Assembly (NCBI RefSeq): GCF_934330165.1
Contig: NZ_CAKRGI010000031.1
Span: 1-27,270 of the forward strand
Direction: 5' to 3'
Length of the DNA stretch: 27,270 nt
Source of the DNA: an uncultured Mediterraneibacter sp.
Lineage (GTDB): Bacteria; Bacillota; Clostridia; Lachnospirales; Lachnospiraceae
This document shows, piece after piece, positions 9,042-16,808 of this stretch. Both the position numbers and the translations under genes were made by a program. How positions within the stretch are numbered: position 1 is the first letter of the stretch; every line of letters begins with the position of its first letter. Below the pieces are notes generated by a model. The model did not search any database. It saw only the letters and a program-made list of their open reading frames with translations, and was not told where the DNA came from.

Positions 9042-9099
9042 AAAAAGAGCCGGCACAGCCGCAATCTCTTTCGGTGGCTACCGCTTCCGATAACCACCG
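9042..9099 (-). terminator. 3' hairpins ending the surface protein 1 transcript
   Basis: On the minus strand the first hairpin (9099 to 9072) has 12 continuous pairs including two G-U and a GAAG loop. The second (about 9070 to 9042) pairs AAGAG with CTCTT around an inner CGGC/GCCG stem and ends in a U-run. The first hairpin has a covarying counterpart at 16752-16781 after the second surface gene. An extra copy of the stem sequence, ACGGTGGTTAT at 9025-9035, could pair alternatively with 9090-9100. Confidence 0.75.
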
Positions 9100-9118
9100 T
9101 ATAGGATAATCTGTTCTG

Positions 9119-10735
9119 TTATCTGTTGTATTTTTTCTTTCTGCTGACAACCGTTGTACCAATGGCTGCACCGCCGCTGACAAACAGTAAGGCAAACCAC
9201 AGAAACATACTGCTGGTGTCACCTGTCTGAGGAGAAAGGGTGTTGCCTGTCTGAGGAGAAGAGGTGTTGCCGGTCTGCGGGTCTTTTGTCTCATTGACGG
9301 TGTTTGTCGCTATAATTCCATATTGACTTAAATGGCTTGTTTCAAATACGATATAGCCGTTTTCTACCGTAGCAGGTATGGTTTCTTTAATTTCGCCGTT
9401 CAAGATATAGGCAACTTCGTATTTGTTATGGTCCTTCAAGTCATCCGGCAGAGCAATTCGGATCTTCATTTTGGTATCACTGATTTTTACAACATGGTTA
9501 TTTCCATCCAACACATTGATATCCGCAATGAATTTCACATTTTTGTCTGCTAATTCTTTCTTGACTTCAACTGGTTTGATCTCCAATTTGTAATCCTTGC
9601 TGACCTCTGTTGCAAATTCGATTTTTGCCTTTATCTCTCCCGTACTTTGAATTTCCTTTACCGTGTCCTTGCCTGGGTTTTCCGGTTCTCCGGCAGTTTT
9701 CGTCCAGGAGGCATACAAGGTTACATTTTTATACCGCTCATAACCCGATTCTTCTGTAATTAAAGTGTCCTTATCAAATTCTTTATTGGTTTCCTCGTTA
9801 TTATCCCAAATTCTCCAATAAACATACTTGTAATTATCCCCGCTGCCGTCGCTTTTTGTGTTCCAGCCGTTAAAGGTATAGCCCTCTCTTACGGGAACAT
9901 AGGGCAAAAGAGACATTGATGCACCGGAGTCTCTGCCGCCTACATAGTCGTATGTGTCAGACTCCTTACCATTGAGCTGTCCGCCGTTAGCATTGAGTGT
10001 CAATACTATACCGTCATTATCGAAGGTATTTTTGGTATAGGTTGCGAGAACATTCACAACATCTTTTTCTTTAAAGCAATCGGCAGGTACGGAGGTTACA
10101 TACTTGCCGTCTAAGTCCCAACCGACAAACGTATAGCCCTCTCTTACGGGTGTGTATTTAGTCAAGTCGACCGTCTGATACTCACTCGAGCTGCTTGTCA
10201 TGGTTATTTCCTTTTTGCCGTTTATGTCGCCGCCGTAACCGTCAAGTGTCAGGTAGTATGTGCCTGTTCCCTTTAATGCTTCTTCAGAAAAAGCAGCATA
10301 AATCGTAAGACCGTTAGAGTATTCCACAGGCTCACGCTCTAAGTAAAAAGTTCCCTCGGATGTAAAATCGGACAGGGGGATATTCTCTGCAACTTTTGTT
10401 GCACCCGTCCAATCCGTTGCCCAATAAGCAAATTGGGTTCTGCCGTTGAACGGAAGAACGCCCGCAGTCAATTCGGATAAGTTTACTGTTGTGTCACCGT
10501 CGGCAACATCAAACTTTATCATTTTTGAATAATCACCGTCGATTTTGCCGTCCGGACCGTTCAGACCGCAAGTGAGTATCAGCGTGTATTTTCCGTCATC
10601 TTTGATGGTAGCGGCATTCGCAGTCACGATACCGGCGAGGCTCAGCACCGTCACTAGCAGCATCAAAAGTGCGGTTTTCAATTTCGTACTGACTTTCCCT
10701 CCTGGATTTTTGTATAGTTTTTTTGCTTTTTTCAT
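9119..10735 (-). CDS. Sortase-anchored surface protein with Listeria-Bacteroides-type (Flg_new) repeats
   Basis: Predicted secreted, wall-anchored protein of 538 residues. It begins with a basic stretch and a hydrophobic signal segment (about 20-42, ending TANAA). The ectodomain has at least two clear InlB-B/Flg_new-like repeats, marked by YTPVREGYTFVGWDLDG (near 194-210) and YVPVREGYTFNGWNTKSDG (near 279-297), with a divergent one before them. A beta-rich region at about 365-475 follows. The C-terminus holds three PQTG motifs spaced 8 residues apart (486, 494, 502), then a hydrophobic span and RKKKYNR. This matches the (S/P)PxTG sorting signal known for clostridial class B sortase rather than LPxTG. 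No sortase is in the window. Start is supported by AAGGAGGAA six bases upstream. It is divergent from a putative regulator. Function unknown; a surface adhesin is possible. Confidence 0.88.
   Translation of the reverse strand: MKKAKKLYKNPGGKVSTKLKTALLMLLVTVLSLAGIVTANAATIKDDGKYTLILTCGLNGPDGKIDGDYSKMIKFDVADGDTTVNLSELTAGVLPFNGRTQFAYWATDWTGATKVAENIPLSDFTSEGTFYLEREPVEYSNGLTIYAAFSEEALKGTGTYYLTLDGYGGDINGKKEITMTSSSSEYQTVDLTKYTPVREGYTFVGWDLDGKYVTSVPADCFKEKDVVNVLATYTKNTFDNDGIVLTLNANGGQLNGKESDTYDYVGGRDSGASMSLLPYVPVREGYTFNGWNTKSDGSGDNYKYVYWRIWDNNEETNKEFDKDTLITEESGYERYKNVTLYASWTKTAGEPENPGKDTVKEIQSTGEIKAKIEFATEVSKDYKLEIKPVEVKKELADKNVKFIADINVLDGNNHVVKISDTKMKIRIALPDDLKDHNKYEVAYILNGEIKETIPATVENGYIVFETSHLSQYGIIATNTVNETKDPQTGNTSSPQTGNTLSPQTGDTSSMFLWFALLFVSGGAAIGTTVVSRKKKYNR
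9215..9286 (-). repeat. Three 24-bp tandem repeats encoding PQTG sorting-signal copies
   Basis: Units at 9215-9238, 9239-9262 and 9263-9286 each encode an 8-residue block ending in or containing PQTGNT/PQTGDT. Only the copy next to the hydrophobic span needs to serve as sorting signal. Perfect-length tandem units can expand or contract by slippage. Confidence 0.85.
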
Positions 10736-10751
10736 AAAAGTTCCTCCTTCT

Positions 10752-10831
10752 ACGGCTACCGCCGCGTAAAAATGGTTGTGTCTGTTTGTTGGTTTGATAT
10801 GGTTACCGCCACATTGGCAGGAAAGCGGTAA
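10752..10831 (-). promoter_or_regulatory. Structured 5' leader of surface protein 1
   Basis: On the minus strand TTACCGC (10825-10831) pairs with GCGGTAA (10803-10809), enclosing a 15-nt loop that contains CCTGCC. The loop (10814-10821) can also pair with TTTGGCAGG upstream (10852-10860), so a pseudoknot or a switch is possible. A second small hairpin, CGGC-GGTA-GCCG (10753-10764), ends three bases before the Shine-Dalgarno. Both hairpins have positional counterparts before surface protein 2. Confidence 0.6.
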
Positions 10832-10872
10832 TTAAAGAATCATCTCGCAAACCTGCCAAAGTTTTCATCATT

Positions 10873-10883
10873 ATTTTAGCATA
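10873..10883 (-). promoter_or_regulatory. Extended -10 promoter of surface protein 1
   Basis: TATGCTAAAAT on the minus strand is an extended -10 (TGn-TAAAAT) without a good -35. The second surface gene has TATGCTACACT at the same distance from the shared dyad. A weak -35 with an upstream dyad suggests an activated promoter. Confidence 0.65.
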
Positions 10884-10907
10884 TTCCAAAGTATAACTTC
10901 AGCACAT

Positions 10908-10937
10908 TTCCAAAAGTGGCAATTGACTCTTTTGAAA
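10908..10937. promoter_or_regulatory. 30-bp dyad operator candidate, cassette 1
   Basis: Arms TTCCAAAAGTGG and ACTCTTTTGAAA flank a central palindrome CAATTG; 9 of 12 arm positions are complementary. The same element occurs at 19627-19656 in cassette 2. CAATTG is separated by 41 bp from the surface-gene -10 and by 53 bp from the regulator -10. Confidence 0.65.
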
Positions 10938-10978
10938 TTATTTTGCAATATACTCTTCCCACTGACAAAGTAATCCTC

Positions 10979-10984
10979 TATAAT
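10979..10984 (+). promoter_or_regulatory. -10 box of regulator 1
   Basis: TATAAT preceded by AATCCTC; the equivalent in cassette 2 is AATCCTT-TATAAT. A poor -35 (TTCCCA, 17 bp upstream) is present. The distance to the proposed start is 35 nt in both cassettes. Confidence 0.6.
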
Positions 10985-11019
10985 GTTATGAAAGAACGAA
11001 ATAGATTGGAGCGATGCCT

Positions 11020-12762
11020 GTGAAATTCTCTGAAAAATTAAATGAGTATATTGTGGAGTTATCCTGTACGGCAAAGGATGTCTGTAATTTGTCCGGTATT
11101 TCTGCGGCATCATTCAGCCGATACAGAAACGGTGAGCGTATTCCGGAGCTGGGGACAAAGCCTTTTGAAGCGTTATGCTGTGCACTGGTGCAGATCGCCG
11201 TAGAAAAGAAAGTGCCGGGAATTACCGTTGACACTGTGAAAGAGGCATTTGTAAACTGTGAAGATTTCTTATCCATAGACAAAGAGCAGCTGCGAAAAAA
11301 TTTCAACACATTGCTCTCTGCCCTTAATGTCAATCTGACGCAGTTGTGTCAATACACCAATTACGACGCATCCACCATTTTTCGTATCCGAAACGGAACA
11401 AGAAAGCCCGGTGATGCTGAGCAATTTGCTGCAGCGATCGCTTCCTTTGTGGCAAGGGAGATGCAGACGGTCTCCGAAATTGCCGCCGTTGCAGAATTGA
11501 TCGGCTGTGATGCTGATGAGATTTATGAGCTGTCGATGCGATACGCAAAAATAAAAAGCTGGCTTTTGGAACAGCCCGTGCAAAAGGCTGAAAGCGACAG
11601 CATTTCTGAATTTTTAAGCAAGCTGGACGATTTTGATCTGAACGAATATATTAAAGTCATTAAATTTGATGAGTTGAAAGTTCCGTCTGTACCATTTCAA
11701 ATTCCATCCTCCAGGACATATTTTGGCATTAAAGAAATGATGGAGAGTGAATTGGACTTTCTGAAAGCGACCGTACTTTCAAAATCTATGTTGCCGGTGA
11801 CTATGTACAGCGATATGCCGATGGAGGAAATGGCAAAGGATCCGGAGTTTCCGAAAAAGTGGATGTTTGGCATGGCGATGATGCTTAAAAAGGGATTACG
11901 TCTTAACCAAATCCATAATATTGACCGTTCCTTTGACGAGATGATGTTGGGTCTTGAAAGCTGGATACCCATGTACATGACCGGGCAGATATCACCCTAC
12001 TATTTCAAGAATGTGCAGAACAATATCTTTTTGCATTTTCTCAAGGTTTCCGGAGCTGCCGCACTTTCGGGCGAAGCCATTGCCGGATACCACGCCGATG
12101 GGAAGTATTATCTCACAAAATCAAAGCACGAGGTGGAATATTACCGAAAAAGAGCAGATGAAATGCTGAAAAATGCCTGTCCCCTGATGGAGATTTACCG
12201 CAGCGAACGAAAAAATGAGTTAAATGCCTTTCTTGTTACCGATACAAAAATAGCAGGCAGCAGACGCAGCATTCTGTCCACCCTGCCACTTTATACGATA
12301 AGCAGTGAGCTTCTCGATCATATTCTTACACGGAACAATACGAATGAAGAACTGAAAGAAAAAATAAAAGAGTATGCTAAGGTACAAAGACAACGGGTGA
12401 AAGCAATTCTTGCAACAGGAACGATTGAAGATGAGATACCTGCTTTTACACCGGAGAATTTTGTAAATACTCATCCTGTACTGGAGCTTTCCGGGATATT
12501 CTGTGAAGCAGATATTCCATACAGTGAAGAAGAATATGCCGCCCATTTGTGTGAATCAAAGACATTTGCAGCACAGAATCCGAATTACACATTAAAGTGC
12601 AGTACGGCACACGCTTTTCGCAACCTGCAGATCAGGATTCATGTGGGGCAATGGGTGATAGTGTCCAAAGGAAAAGCACCTGCAATCCATTTTGTCATTC
12701 GACACCCCAAGCTGTGCAGTGCGATAGAAAGCTTTATTCCGCCGATAACGGAATATGAGTAA
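11020..12762 (+). CDS. Putative transcriptional regulator with two N-terminal HTH domains and a large uncharacterised C-terminal domain
   Basis: I do not recognise the full family. Two HTH-like segments are visible in about 580 residues: near residues 15-45, with CNLSGISAASFSRYRNGERIP, and near 100-130, with LCQYTNYDASTIFRIRNGTR, both of the XRE/Cro type (S/T..F.R.RNG.R). A region of about 430 residues follows, with conserved blocks LESWIPMYMTGQISPYYF, SGAAALSGEAIAGYHADGKY and HFVIRHPKLCSAIESFIPP. There are no membrane segments, so it is probably cytoplasmic; a sensing or multimerising role is a guess. I chose GTG at 11020: GGAG lies 8 bases upstream, whereas the in-frame ATG at 11014 is only 2 bases from it. 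The paralogue's ATG aligns with this GTG at the same distance from its -10. It is divergent from surface protein 1 and convergent with the methylase gene. Confidence 0.78.
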   Translation: MKFSEKLNEYIVELSCTAKDVCNLSGISAASFSRYRNGERIPELGTKPFEALCCALVQIAVEKKVPGITVDTVKEAFVNCEDFLSIDKEQLRKNFNTLLSALNVNLTQLCQYTNYDASTIFRIRNGTRKPGDAEQFAAAIASFVAREMQTVSEIAAVAELIGCDADEIYELSMRYAKIKSWLLEQPVQKAESDSISEFLSKLDDFDLNEYIKVIKFDELKVPSVPFQIPSSRTYFGIKEMMESELDFLKATVLSKSMLPVTMYSDMPMEEMAKDPEFPKKWMFGMAMMLKKGLRLNQIHNIDRSFDEMMLGLESWIPMYMTGQISPYYFKNVQNNIFLHFLKVSGAAALSGEAIAGYHADGKYYLTKSKHEVEYYRKRADEMLKNACPLMEIYRSERKNELNAFLVTDTKIAGSRRSILSTLPLYTISSELLDHILTRNNTNEELKEKIKEYAKVQRQRVKAILATGTIEDEIPAFTPENFVNTHPVLELSGIFCEADIPYSEEEYAAHLCESKTFAAQNPNYTLKCSTAHAFRNLQIRIHVGQWVIVSKGKAPAIHFVIRHPKLCSAIESFIPPITEYE

Positions 12763-12832
12763 ATCGGTTAAAGTACAGATCGGATCAACAGAGGAAAATA
12801 CTGCAAATGACGATCAGAGGAACTGTGAAAGC

Positions 12833-14107
12833 TCAATGTCCGAGAATGAGAGCGAAATAGCCCCAGTCCCAAATGAGAGCTTCAAAACTGTTGGTCAGAT
12901 ATTCGCGGATATCTTCTTCTTCGTAGCCTGTCATTCTTGTGATGATAACGAGTGTCCGGCGAACCATTTCATAAGTAAGTGTACTCCTGTTATTCTGAAG
13001 CCATTGCAGAAAAAGACTTTGACGGATCGCTGAATATTCAAGGGCAATCCACTGGATTCGGATCAGAAGATCTTCCAGGTGGCTGTCAGGAGTGACAAGA
13101 TCCGAAAAAATTTCATTGGCAAGAAACTTCAGCATCAGTGGCTGAACTTCAGAAAATCTGATCTGAAAGTCTGACCAAAGTTCAGAGAGTGATATTCCTG
13201 TATCCAAAGAAGAAAAAGAAACCGGATGCATAAAATCTGTTGCAGATTCTGAAAGGTACTCTGAAAGAGAAATGATTGGATTTAAAAAGTCACAATAAAG
13301 GTTCTCGTTCTGATAATTAACTGCAAGATCCTGCAACAGTTCATTGCATTCAAAAAAAGTATCTTCTGCCGGAAGATGGATCGATTGGATGGCATCACTT
13401 AACTGAGAGAGTGTATCAGCTGAAAAGTAATCACGGATCAGAGTCTCATCCAAAGAATCGTTACGGTATAACTCCTGTAAAATATAATTGATCTTAAGCA
13501 GGAGATCCTCAGTGGAGCAGACCTCGGCAGAACGGATTTCGGTGGAACAATGCTTAATGGAGTCATCCTGAACAGAATGATCTTCAATGGAGTAATCCTC
13601 AGCAGAACAGACCGGTGAAGATGCAGGCAACAAAAGACGGAGAATGTTCCTGCGGATCTGAAATAAAGGAGTGTCACATTCGGTTGGAACATCTGGAAAC
13701 TGCGGCGCATCAGCTTGCTCCAGCAGATCGATCACTGCAGGACAGCACGGCATCAGCGTTTCCTCGATATGACAGGGAAACCGGTGAATTTCTCTTGGAA
13801 ACGTAGTACAGGTTTCGGACAGGATTTTATCACCGTAAGCAGTAACAAGCCGGCAAAGTCTGTTCTCGGCAAGAAAGGGGCAGCGATGGTCTGAGCCAAG
13901 CTGAATGCCCCGGAGACCGTCTTTTTTTTCTGTATAGGCACTGAGATTCTTTTTTCGTTCCGGTACATCAGTGGGGGCAGGAATCTTTTTCCATTTTCGG
14001 TTAGTAGCCGCATCAACAGCAATTTTCCATTCCTGGCAGCAGGTAATTGTGCAGGAATCTGCGATGCAGTGAAATTCATTATAAAAATCAGGGCGTATTC
14101 TTTTCAT
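12833..14107 (-). CDS. FliB-family (flagellin) lysine N-methylase-like protein
   Basis: FliB-type proteins methylate surface lysines on flagellin and carry a cysteine cluster for an iron-sulfur centre. The 424 residues begin with RPDFYNEFHCIADSCTITCC (near 5-24). Further cysteines follow in CPFLAENRLCRL, LSETCTTFPREIHRF and MPCCPAV (to about 125), matching the family arrangement. The C-terminal helical half has the usual RRTLVIITRMTGYEE type sequence. Between the halves is a low-complexity insert of seven pentapeptide units (listed separately). No flagellin gene is in the window, so the substrate may be another surface protein; that is an inference. TAGGAGAAA lies upstream of the ATG. It is divergent from the MATE gene, with a 17-bp palindrome between them. 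Confidence 0.85.
   Translation of the reverse strand: MKRIRPDFYNEFHCIADSCTITCCQEWKIAVDAATNRKWKKIPAPTDVPERKKNLSAYTEKKDGLRGIQLGSDHRCPFLAENRLCRLVTAYGDKILSETCTTFPREIHRFPCHIEETLMPCCPAVIDLLEQADAPQFPDVPTECDTPLFQIRRNILRLLLPASSPVCSAEDYSIEDHSVQDDSIKHCSTEIRSAEVCSTEDLLLKINYILQELYRNDSLDETLIRDYFSADTLSQLSDAIQSIHLPAEDTFFECNELLQDLAVNYQNENLYCDFLNPIISLSEYLSESATDFMHPVSFSSLDTGISLSELWSDFQIRFSEVQPLMLKFLANEIFSDLVTPDSHLEDLLIRIQWIALEYSAIRQSLFLQWLQNNRSTLTYEMVRRTLVIITRMTGYEEEDIREYLTNSFEALIWDWGYFALILGH
13505..13609 (-). repeat. Seven 15-bp tandem repeats inside the FliB-like gene
   Basis: Seven consecutive 15-bp units encode CSAED, YSIED, HSVQD, DSIKH, CSTEI, RSAEV and CSTED, all fitting x-S-x-(E/Q/K)-x. The frame is preserved. 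The units have diverged, so this is an old or selected expansion in a linker between the cysteine-rich and helical halves. Confidence 0.85.
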
Positions 14108-14171
14108 TTTAGTTTCTCCTAAAAAGCTGATAAAGTGTTATCTGGTATCAGGATAGTCTGTCTGATCTTGT

Positions 14172-14188
14172 GGATCAATACCTGATCC
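14172..14188. promoter_or_regulatory. 17-bp palindrome between the FliB-like and MATE genes
   Basis: GGATCA-ATACC-TGATCC is a perfect 6-bp inverted repeat with a 5-bp spacer, about midway in the divergent intergenic region. It has the shape of an operator, but no protein can be named. A plausible -10 for the MATE gene, TATACT, lies near 14294. Confidence 0.4.
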
Positions 14189-14332
14189 AGCGGTTTATAC
14201 AATCTTGTGAATAATAGTATTATCATACCACAGAAAGCACATTCGGCAAAATCAGATAGTTACATTTATAGAAATTTATAGAAAAATGAAGTATACTGAT
14301 TACAGATTTTTTTAAAGGAGAAATGCAGAAGT

Positions 14333-15706
14333 ATGGAATCTCAGATAAAGAAAAGTAAATACGAAATAGATATGTGCAATGGGACGATTATGGATAAGCT
14401 GATTTCCTTTTCGCTTCCATTGATGCTTTCAGGAATCCTTCAGTTGATGTTTAATGCGGTAGATATTGTTGTGGTTGGAAGATTCAGCGGAAGTCAGTCA
14501 TTGGCGGCAGTTGGATCGACAACAGCATTGATCAATATGTTTACCAATCTTTTTATTGGAATTTCTCTTGGAGCAAATGTTCTGGCAGCACGTTTTTATG
14601 CGGCAAAGCGAGAAAAGGAGATGTCAGAGACAGTACATACTGCAATTACACTGGCATTGATCAGTGGAATCGTCATGGCATTTGTGGGAGTGATCTTTTC
14701 GAGATTTGCGTTAGAATTGATGGATACACCGGATGACGTGATCAGACTGTCAACATTATATATGAGGATCTATTTTTTAGGAATGCCATTTTTCATGCTC
14801 TACAATTATGGTGCAGCTATTCTGAGGGCTGTCGGAGATACGAAGCGTCCACTGTTCTTCCTGGTTGTTGCAGGAGTGATTAATGCCGGTCTGAATCTGC
14901 TGTTGGTCATTGTTTTTGATATGGGTGTGGCAGGGGTTGCGATCGGAACAATCGTTTCTCAGATGATTTCAAGTATTTTGGTTTTACGATGCCTTTGCAG
15001 ATCGGAAGGCAGTTACAAACTGTCATTTTCAAAGCTTCGGATCAGGGGAATCTATATGAAGCAGATCTTTCAGGTTGGTATTCCGGCGGGAATACAGAGT
15101 ACGGTGATCAATTTTTCAAATGTACTTTTGCAGTCTTCTGTAAACTCTTTTGGGTCTACCGCAATGGCAGGATATACTGCAGCCAATAATATTTTCGGAT
15201 TTTTGTATGTGACTGTAAATTCCGTGACACAGACATGTATGAGTTTTACGAGTCAGAATTATGGTGCAGGAAAAAGTAAACGAATGGATAAAGTTCTGAT
15301 TGACTGTATTATTTTATCAGTAGTTATTACATCGATTCTTGGTGTCAGTGCGTATGGATTTGGTCCGGAACTGTTGAAGATCTATACGGAAGATGCAAAA
15401 GTTATCCAGTGTGGAATGGAAATTCTTTTATATACAACGGTAACGTATTTCCTGTGTGGGCTGATGGATCTTTTTCCGGGGGCATTGAGAGGAATGGGAC
15501 ATTCAGCCGTTCCGATGATTCTTTCGGTGATCGGAACAGTAGGGACAAGAATTGTCTGGATTTTCTGGATCTTTCCTGCACATCGTTCATTGGATATTTT
15601 ATTTATTTCTTATCCTGCGTCCTGGATCATTACGATCATTATGCAGGTGATCTGCTATTATTTCGTGAGAAAAAAAGTACACCGGAGTATGCAGCGGCAG
15701 GTATAG
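14333..15706 (+). CDS. MATE family efflux transporter
   Basis: Cation-coupled multidrug or metabolite exporter of the plasma membrane. The 457 residues give about 12 hydrophobic segments in two related halves. Family features include the start ISFSLPLMLSGILQLMFNAV, DIVVVGRFSG, the LGANVLAARFYAAK loop, YNYGAAILRAVGDTKRP at the end of the first bundle, and MDLFPGALRGMGHSAVP in the second. AAAGGAG lies 12 bases upstream, somewhat distant. Its substrate is unknown. It is followed by a tandem-repeat region and then an RNA methyltransferase on the same strand. Confidence 0.93.
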   Translation: MESQIKKSKYEIDMCNGTIMDKLISFSLPLMLSGILQLMFNAVDIVVVGRFSGSQSLAAVGSTTALINMFTNLFIGISLGANVLAARFYAAKREKEMSETVHTAITLALISGIVMAFVGVIFSRFALELMDTPDDVIRLSTLYMRIYFLGMPFFMLYNYGAAILRAVGDTKRPLFFLVVAGVINAGLNLLLVIVFDMGVAGVAIGTIVSQMISSILVLRCLCRSEGSYKLSFSKLRIRGIYMKQIFQVGIPAGIQSTVINFSNVLLQSSVNSFGSTAMAGYTAANNIFGFLYVTVNSVTQTCMSFTSQNYGAGKSKRMDKVLIDCIILSVVITSILGVSAYGFGPELLKIYTEDAKVIQCGMEILLYTTVTYFLCGLMDLFPGALRGMGHSAVPMILSVIGTVGTRIVWIFWIFPAHRSLDILFISYPASWIITIIMQVICYYFVRKKVHRSMQRQV

Positions 15707-15720
15707 AGTAGAAAAAATAA

Positions 15721-15858
15721 AGTCAGATCTGATGAAAGTAGTCAGCGTATAAGAGAGAAGAGACAAAGTCAGATCTGATGAAGGCAGTCAGGGTATAAGA
15801 GAGAAGAGATAAAGTCAGATCTGATGAAAGCAGTCAGGATATAAGGCAGAAGAGACAG
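15721..15858 (+). repeat. Three 46-bp tandem repeats between MATE and RNA methyltransferase genes
   Basis: Copies start at 15721, 15767 and 15813 with an exact 46-bp period and few mismatches. Each contains the 10-bp palindrome TCAGATCTGA followed by GATGAA-type and AGAGAGAAGAGA-type sequence. No open frame runs through them. Possible roles are a multi-site operator or transcript-level element; a neutral duplication is equally possible. Confidence 0.9.
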
Positions 15859-15895
15859 AGCAGAAGAAACTGGAATTAACAGGAGGGGAAAAGAA

Positions 15896-16720
15896 GTGAT
15901 TTGGATGATAGAAATAACGGATTTTCATGCACCAGAGTTGGATATATTTGCGAGAAAGACCGAGGCACAGTTGTTAAATAAAGATCACCCGGAGGAGGGA
16001 ATGTTTATTGCAGAAAGTCCAAAGGTGATTGAGAGAGCCTTGAATGCCGGTTACACTCCGGTAGCGGTATTGGTAGAGAAAAAGCAGATTGAAGGTGAGG
16101 CGGCCTCTGTTCTTGCACGATGCGATGAGATTCCGGTTTATACAGCAGAATTTGATGTGCTGGCACAACTGACAGGGTTTAAGCTGACAAGAGGAATGCT
16201 GTGTGCTATGCGACGGAGGGCATTGCCAGAAGTGGAAGCGGTATGTCAAAATGCAAAAAAGGTTGCAGTTCTTGAAAATGTAATGAATCCGACGAATGTG
16301 GGAGCGATTTTTCGTTCTGCCGCAGCCTTAAATATGGATGCAGTACTTCTGACAGGCGGATGCAGCAATCCACTGTATCGCAGAGCAAGCCGTGTCAGTA
16401 TGGGGACGGTGTTTCAGATTCCATGGACATTTATCGGAGAAAAGCAGGAAGACTGGATTGAAAATGGAATCAGGAGATTACATGGCCTGGGATTTCAGAC
16501 TGCGGCTCTTGCTCTGAGCGATGATTCTGTGAGTATAGATGATAAAAGACTCCGAGAAGAGGAAAAACTGGCAATAATCCTTGGGACAGAAGGTGACGGA
16601 CTTGCAGAGCAGACAATCGCAGAGTGCGATTATACGGTGAAAATACCGATGACTCATGGAGTTGATTCATTGAATGTCGCTGCGGCAAGTGCAGTTGCTT
16701 TTTGGGAGCTGGGGAGATAA
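15896..16720 (+). CDS. SpoU-class (TrmH/RlmB-like) RNA 2'-O-methyltransferase
   Basis: SAM-dependent methyltransferase of the SPOUT superfamily acting on tRNA or rRNA ribose. The N-terminal substrate-binding domain (about 1-110) contains MFIAESPKVIERALNAG and FKLTRGMLCAMRR. The catalytic domain has motif 1 NPTNVGAIFRSAAAL, motif 2 AIILGTEGDGL and motif 3 IPMTHGVDSLNVAAASAVAF, which together form the trefoil knot and SAM site. Length (274-275 residues) is typical. I prefer the GTG start at 15896 because AGGAGGGG lies 7 bases upstream; an ATG three codons later is too far from it. The exact RNA target cannot be told from sequence. Confidence 0.92.
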   Translation: MIWMIEITDFHAPELDIFARKTEAQLLNKDHPEEGMFIAESPKVIERALNAGYTPVAVLVEKKQIEGEAASVLARCDEIPVYTAEFDVLAQLTGFKLTRGMLCAMRRRALPEVEAVCQNAKKVAVLENVMNPTNVGAIFRSAAALNMDAVLLTGGCSNPLYRRASRVSMGTVFQIPWTFIGEKQEDWIENGIRRLHGLGFQTAALALSDDSVSIDDKRLREEEKLAIILGTEGDGLAEQTIAECDYTVKIPMTHGVDSLNVAAASAVAFWELGR

Positions 16721-16751
16721 ATTTTAATTTTGCAATTCTTAACTCAAAATA

Positions 16752-16781
16752 GCGACGACCACCGTTGTCGATAGTCGTCGC
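16752..16781 (-). terminator. 3' hairpin ending the surface protein 2 transcript
   Basis: On the minus strand 13 consecutive pairs (two G-U) close an ACAA loop, followed by TATTTTG. The upper part TATCG/CGGTG matches the hairpin after surface protein 1, while the lower stem has changed by compensatory pairs. Confidence 0.75.
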
Positions 16782-16808
16782 ATAAATCGCATAAATTAGT
16801 CCGTTCTG

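Noticed and set aside
11014..11022. ATG at 11014 as start of regulator 1
   Set aside because: GGAG lies only 2 bases before it. The GTG at 11020 has 8-base spacing and lies 35 nt from the -10, as does the aligned ATG of the paralogue. The difference is only two residues.
12755..13033. 92-residue plus-strand open frame overlapping the end of regulator 1
   Set aside because: It runs antisense into the FliB-like gene and has no ribosome site; it is a by-product of the convergent arrangement.
15721..15858. CRISPR-like array
   Set aside because: The three 46-bp units are directly contiguous with no unique spacers, so it is a tandem repeat.
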